From positions 620,001-684,000 of the forward strand of contig NZ_CP168083.1 of assembly GCF_049478495.1 (NCBI RefSeq): DNA of 64,000 bases, given 5' to 3'. How positions within the stretch are numbered: position 1 is the stretch's first letter; every line of letters starts with the position of its first letter. This DNA comes from P36-A1 sp049478495. Its GTDB lineage: Bacteria > Bacillota_I > Bacilli_A > JAJDGJ01. Below the pieces are notes generated by a model, which saw only the letters and a program-made list of their open reading frames with translations, was not told the DNA's origin and did not search any database. The position numbers and the translations under genes are program-made. Of the stretch, positions 61,189 through 64,000 are shown piece by piece.

Positions 61189-61795
61189 TTATACAGGAAC
61201 GCCTGCAACACTGAACGTTTCATCATCTTCAACTATAATAGGGCTAAACTCACTGTTCAAAGGTTGTAAAATAACACTTTTGTTTGACTTTATTACTTTT
61301 TTAAATGTCGCATCATATCCATTTACATACACTAAAGCTTCTTGGCCATAATCGATATTGGATTGCATTTTAAAGATGACTGTGTCTCCATTTTGATATT
61401 TTGGATATATTGAGTCACCTTTAATTCTTAAGCCAAAAAATCGCCTATCCAACTAGCAGGTATATCCTCTTCAACTAAAATATTTTCTATTGCGTAAATA
61501 GGAATGCTGGCTGGAACTTCTCCCAACACTGGAATAGTTTTTCTATTTCTATCAATATCTAACTTAGCAACATTGCTTTCTAATGTTTTTTTTGTTATCT
61601 AAGAAGTAGTCAATAGATACATTAAAATGATTAGCTATAGTTTTTAATGAATTGTAATCAGGCTATCTAGAATTATTTTCGTATTTACTATAAGTTGTTT
61701 GTTTTAAATTAATAATTTAGCAAATTTTTCCTGACTTAAACCTGTTGATAATCTTATTTTTTTAATCTATATCCTAAATTTATTTTATGCCTCCT
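61189..61795 (-). pseudogene. Broken CI-type phage repressor (XRE helix-turn-helix plus S24 peptidase domain)
   Basis: The 87-residue ORF at 61189-61452 is the S24 peptidase end of a LexA/CI-type repressor: LRIKGDSIYPKYQNGDTVIF with the nucleophile Ser and ATFKKV with the catalytic Lys. Upstream, in shifted frames, lie VLGEVPASIPI (cleavage region), a helix-turn-helix (RLKKIRLSTGLSQEKFAKLL) and SLKTIANHFNVSIDYFLDN. At least two frameshifts and an in-frame TAG separate these parts. A ribosome binding site (AAGGAGG) lies at the far end (complement near 61790-61797), but its start codon is lost. Confidence 0.78.
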
Positions 61796-61797
61796 TG

Positions 61798-61940
61798 TCT
61801 TAATGCTTAAAACAATATTAGTACAAATAGGAATAAAAACAACTTATATTAAACTTTTAGTATAAAATTGGTCTAAATATATTATGAATAATATGTATCA
61901 TATAGCCATAAGTCCATATTGTACTAGAAAGGAGGCAAAT
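61798..61940. promoter_or_regulatory. Former divergent lysogeny control region
   Basis: This AT-rich region separates the repressor remnant from a plus-strand start. Inverted half-sites TTAGTACAA (near 61810) and TTGTACTAG (near 61918) flank it, as expected for CI/Cro operators. It ends in GAAAGGAGG before ATG 61941. Confidence 0.45.
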
Positions 61941-61960
61941 ATGGAAGTGTTAAATAGCTT

Positions 61961-62923
61961 TTGAGTCAACGACTGCAAGAGCTTTTTACATCTAATACAT
62001 TAAGTAATGCACCAATAGCAAAAATGTCTAAAGACATAAGAGATGACTTTGATGTTGATAAGCAATATGCAGATAGATTGATTATAACTGAATCTAATTA
62101 TTTTCATAACCAGTCAGAATTAAAAGGCTATGAAGACTCTGGATATACTAAATATCAGTATATGTCAGTCATGGATAATCGAACAAGTAAAGTGTGTCAG
62201 GAATTGGATGATCAAATATTTGAAGTAAAAAATGCTAAAGCAGGAGAAAATCTACCACCAATGCATTCTAATAACAGAAGTACTACAGTTCCATACTTAA
62301 GCAGTGATTTAATGCCAACAACTAGATTTGCTAGAAATTTAGAACCTAATGATGATAATCCACTTGATACATATACGACTTATAAAGAGTATAAAAGCAA
62401 ATTACCTTATAAGGATGTTACTAATGAGTGGAGATTGGAAGCAAATAAAAAAATAGCAGCTAATGAAGCGGCTATTTTACTTCCTGAGGTTATAGAACCA
62501 AAAATAGGGGACATTATTAACTATAAGGGTGTTGATTATGAAATTGATGGTAAAAATGTAGTGTATGATGCATCAGTTAATGAGATTGAATTTGCACAAT
62601 GGCTTTCAAAAGAATTCAGTGAAAATGTTGAAATGATACCGAGGGTCAATAATCCAGAAGGTGTAAAGGCTCCTGATTATTTATTTAAAAATAATTATTG
62701 GGAATTGAAAGCAATAAAAAGTTCAAATCCATCATCTCTGTATAACAACGTTAAGAAAAAGAAGGAACAAAGTAGCAATTTCATATTCGACTTAACTGAA
62801 TCTACTTTGGAAATTGAGAGTTGTAAAAAGATTATTAAACAGATATTTACCAATGAAAGAACTGATTTTGTTAAAGAAATTATGATTGTGAAAAGTAAAT
62901 TTTATAATGTTTATAAGAAGTAA
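61961..62923 (+). CDS. MuF-type phage minor capsid fragment fused to a C-terminal nuclease-like toxin domain
   Basis: Residues 1-115 carry the C-terminal part of the Mu F/SPP1 gp7-type head protein: YMSVMDNRTSKVCQELDDQI followed by LPPMHSNNRSTTVPYL. The last 120 residues look like a CdiA-C/BECR-type RNase domain: EFAQWLSKEF, then KAPDYLFKNNYWELKAIKSS, NNVKKKKEQSSNFIFDL. This matches the MuF polymorphic toxins of Firmicutes prophages. The frame starts at TTG 61961, right after a 7-codon ORF (ATG 61941, perfect AAAGGAGG) in another frame, so the original N-terminus is lost. No confirmed immunity gene is nearby. Toxin assignment is by recollection of motifs. Confidence 0.62.
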   Translation: MSQRLQELFTSNTLSNAPIAKMSKDIRDDFDVDKQYADRLIITESNYFHNQSELKGYEDSGYTKYQYMSVMDNRTSKVCQELDDQIFEVKNAKAGENLPPMHSNNRSTTVPYLSSDLMPTTRFARNLEPNDDNPLDTYTTYKEYKSKLPYKDVTNEWRLEANKKIAANEAAILLPEVIEPKIGDIINYKGVDYEIDGKNVVYDASVNEIEFAQWLSKEFSENVEMIPRVNNPEGVKAPDYLFKNNYWELKAIKSSNPSSLYNNVKKKKEQSSNFIFDLTESTLEIESCKKIIKQIFTNERTDFVKEIMIVKSKFYNVYKK

Positions 62924-62924
62924 A

Positions 62925-62968
62925 AAGAAGAGGTACCGCACTCGCTAGAGCTCGACACCTCTTCTTAT
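62925..62968 (+). terminator. Hairpin after the MuF-type gene
   Basis: A 10-bp stem (AAGAAGAGGT/ACCTCTTCTT) with a structured loop and only a short T tail. Confidence 0.6.
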
Positions 62969-63049
62969 TATCTACATTTTAACCCACAATAACATATTTG
63001 TAAACACATATACATTAATTTAATATCAAATAACCAAGGAGATACACAA

Positions 63050-63103
63050 ATGCTGGAAATTACTATTATTCAATTGCTAACAATTATTATTGGTAGCAAT
63101 TGA
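63050..63103 (+). CDS. Very small hydrophobic ORF, probably decayed
   Basis: A 17-codon ORF (MLEITIIQLLTIIIGSN) follows AAGGAG at good spacing. A second frame continues with AIELILVALLLFKR and a stop, so the original could have been a hydrophobic peptide of about 30 residues, now frameshifted. Likely phage-derived. Confidence 0.3.
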   Translation: MLEITIIQLLTIIIGSN

Positions 63104-63129
63104 ATTAATATTGGTCGCATTATTGTTAT

Positions 63130-63387
63130 TTAAACGATAATATTAGTTTTAAACTTTATATTATTAGTAGTATTAGCCACTAAAATGGCTTTATGGTTAA
63201 CAACTGTATTAAAAACAACTCCTAAAGCTATTACTTCTTTAGGCTGTAATAAAATTATATTTGAGAATGGTTGGTATTCATAGCTATCAAAAGTCATTGT
63301 ATATAATTCGTGTTCAATAATCCCTTTAGTTAGATTTATTTTTTGCTTATTATAAAGTAATTGAATTGATTCGACATGAACTGACAC
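63130..63387 (-). CDS. Hypothetical protein in the prophage remnant
   Basis: The 85-residue ORF starts at GTG 63387 and reads MSVHVESIQLLYNKQKINLT and onward, with alternating hydrophobic residues that suggest a beta-rich fold. TTGACA lies just upstream on the minus strand, but no good ribosome binding site is seen. No family is recognised. It could be a gene fragment or, given its place after a toxin-like gene, something protective; the latter is speculation. Confidence 0.4.
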   Translation of the reverse strand: MSVHVESIQLLYNKQKINLTKGIIEHELYTMTFDSYEYQPFSNIILLQPKEVIALGVVFNTVVNHKAILVANTTNNIKFKTNIIV

Positions 63388-63461
63388 CTGTCAAGTATAC
63401 AGTGTAAATAATTAAATTCTTAACATTGCAATATAGCTTAAATACAGTTATCAGTTTTTTT

Positions 63462-63470
63462 TGTTATACT
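63462..63470 (+). promoter_or_regulatory. Extended -10 promoter for an antisense RNA
   Basis: TGTTATACT at 63462-63470 on the plus strand would start transcription near 63477. That RNA would contain GGGGATAACCTCC and then run antisense through the small minus-strand ORF at 63500-63592. Confidence 0.4.
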
Positions 63471-63499
63471 ATATTTAGGAAAGGGGATAACCTCCAATT

Positions 63500-63592
63500 C
63501 TATAAATTTTTAAGTTGTTGTACTATTTTGAGAATTATGATGAGTTCGATAATAGTTAACAACTTTTCTGTTATATCAGACAATTTATTCAT
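63500..63592 (-). CDS. Candidate type I toxin: 30-residue hydrophobic peptide
   Basis: The minus-strand ORF encodes MNKLSDITEKLLTIIELIII then LKIVQQLKNL: polar ends around a hydrophobic helix. GGTAAGGTAG lies before the ATG. An imperfect palindrome (63618-63633) and a TATAAT (complement of about 63605-63610) lie upstream. A plus-strand promoter at 63462-63470 would make an overlapping antisense RNA. This is the layout of Firmicutes type I toxin-antitoxin pairs often carried by prophages. No sequence family is certain. Confidence 0.42.
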   Translation of the reverse strand: MNKLSDITEKLLTIIELIIILKIVQQLKNL

Positions 63593-63617
63593 CTACCTTA
63601 CCTAATTATATTACGCC

Positions 63618-63633
63618 ACACTACCGGCAGTGT
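63618..63633. promoter_or_regulatory. Palindrome upstream of the candidate toxin
   Basis: ACACT-ACCGGC-AGTGT, an almost perfect 16-base palindrome, unusually GC-rich for this window, near the presumed -35 region of the minus-strand promoter. Possible operator. Confidence 0.4.
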
Positions 63634-63751
63634 AAAGCGTTTTTAAATAATATTTAGTATTTGAAATCAAAAGTGTCATATTATTTTTAGAAATGTCATT
63701 TAATCGATTGTTTTAGAGAAATTTTTAAGGATAAAAAGCAATTACGGCATT

Positions 63752-63789
63752 AAAAAAAGCCCTAATAAAGGCTTATTTGTTAAATGGCA
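63752..63789. repeat. Attachment-site-like direct repeat, copy 2, with the tRNA-Trp terminator
   Basis: 38 bases repeated at 60724-60762. On the minus strand it comprises the last bases of tRNA-Trp (TGCCA) and the terminator stem AAGCC/GGCTT with seven T residues. Marks the tRNA-side end of the prophage remnant. Confidence 0.8.
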
Positions 63790-63858
63790 GGGGTGGCAGG
63801 AATCGAACCCGCAATAACGGTTTTGGAGACCGTGGTTATGCCGTTTAACTACACCCCT
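63785..63858 (-). tRNA. tRNA-Trp (anticodon CCA)
   Basis: On the minus strand the acceptor stem AGGGGTG pairs with CACCCCT. The D arm follows, then the anticodon arm ACGGT-CTCCAAA-ACCGT with anticodon CCA, then the T arm GCGGG-TTCGATT-CCTGC. Discriminator G and an encoded CCA end complete 74 bases. The anticodon reads only UGG, consistent with UGA being a stop codon here. Confidence 0.95.
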
Positions 63859-63879
63859 AGTTGATTGGCTTACCATGTA

Positions 63880-63908
63880 ATTATACATTATTAGAATATA
63901 CAATGCAA
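63880..63908 (-). promoter_or_regulatory. Promoter of tRNA-Trp
   Basis: On the minus strand TTGCAT (complement of 63903-63908) and TATAAT (complement of 63880-63885) have a 17-base spacer, 22 bases before the tRNA. Confidence 0.7.
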
Positions 63909-63935
63909 TTTATTTTTGACAAAAAGTGCTATTTA

Positions 63936-63971
63936 CGAAAAAAAGTTATATATTTTATAACTTTTTTTCGA
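63936..63971. terminator. Perfect bidirectional terminator
   Basis: A 15-bp stem (CGAAAAAAAGTTATA and its complement) with a TATTT loop; A and T runs lie within the stem. It probably ends a gene lying beyond the right edge. Confidence 0.75.
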
Positions 63972-64000
63972 TAACTATTTATTATTACTATTTTTAACAT

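Noticed and set aside
63050..63103. Intact type I toxin on the plus strand
   Set aside because: The 17-codon ORF ends early and only a frameshift would give a full hydrophobic peptide; no antisense partner is evident.
63130..63387. Immunity gene for the MuF-type toxin
   Set aside because: Immunity genes normally follow the toxin on the same strand. This ORF is on the opposite strand, lacks a clear ribosome binding site and has no recognised family.
1..64000. CRISPR array, insertion sequence or rRNA operon
   Set aside because: No regularly spaced repeats, transposase motifs or rRNA-like sequence were seen; the only mobile-element trace is the prophage remnant at 60649-63790.
1..64000. UGA read as tryptophan (Mollicutes-type code)
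   Set aside because: Trp is encoded by TGG throughout, the only tRNA-Trp here has anticodon CCA, and no gene needs UGA read-through.

Overview
The window is very AT-rich, densely coded DNA from a low-GC Gram-positive bacterium. The evidence is classic Firmicutes synteny (yqeG-yqeH-yhbY-nadD-yqeK-rsfS-yqeM, tig-lon-engB, hprK-lgt-trxB), AGGAGG-type ribosome binding sites, TTGACA/TATAAT and extended -10 promoters, and wall genes (a teichoic-acid-type glycerophosphotransferase, a Fem-type aminoacyltransferase, an LPXTG-like surface protein, VanZ). Small, fused or reduced operons (NadD-YqeK fusion, no aroE, no clpX, no carA) fit an Erysipelotrichales-like lineage; that placement is inference. UGA is a stop codon here but is almost never used.

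Layout. 1-289: edge of a membrane gene. 690-5463: ribosome-assembly and NAD operon plus mtnN. 5605-9961: trigger factor, Lon, EngB. 9974-11480: glycerophosphotransferase and a small membrane protein. 11930-15206: pyruvate formate-lyase locus, with the enzyme encoded in two pieces (catalytic core, then a separate 79-residue glycyl-radical domain) followed by its activase. 15293-21603: TMEM175-like channel, two extracytoplasmic proteins of unknown function, FemX-like protein, rRNA methyltransferase, S1-domain protein. 21708-23490: a cystine-type symporter preceded by a 34-residue Cys-Cys...Cys-Cys leader peptide and an attenuator. 23528-25882: aspartate 4-decarboxylase and a CadD-like transporter. 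26129-34535: pyrBC-carB-pyrKDFE behind a leader attenuator, without carA. 34582-40115: small membrane proteins, hflX, two tandem paralogues of unknown family, AlkA-like glycosylase. 40345-42304: LPXTG-like adhesin flanked by related palindromic hairpins. 42311-48103: VanZ-like protein, DegV, XRE-cupin regulator, MscS, DUF951, hprK-lgt-trxB. 48248-54267: response-regulator-like protein and an operon of two ATPase/permease pairs ending in a YtrA-type GntR regulator, with an inverted repeat over its promoter. 54284-60641: M20 amidohydrolase, alanine-racemase-like gene with no ordinary start codon, AraC regulator, Na+/alanine symporter and lysA. 60649-63790: a collapsed prophage at the 3' end of tRNA-Trp, keeping a truncated integrase, a broken CI-type repressor, a MuF-type capsid/nuclease fusion and a candidate type I toxin-antitoxin pair.

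How the parts work together. The best novel candidates are regulatory or architectural. (1) The Cys-codon attenuator is complete: leader peptide, mutually exclusive stems, terminator, then a transporter whose likely substrate matches the codons. (2) The split pyruvate formate-lyase has both halves intact, each with its own ribosome binding site, ahead of pflA. (3) A MuF toxin gene survives in a prophage reduced to its lysogeny region. All functions are read from sequence motifs and context; no database search was run.
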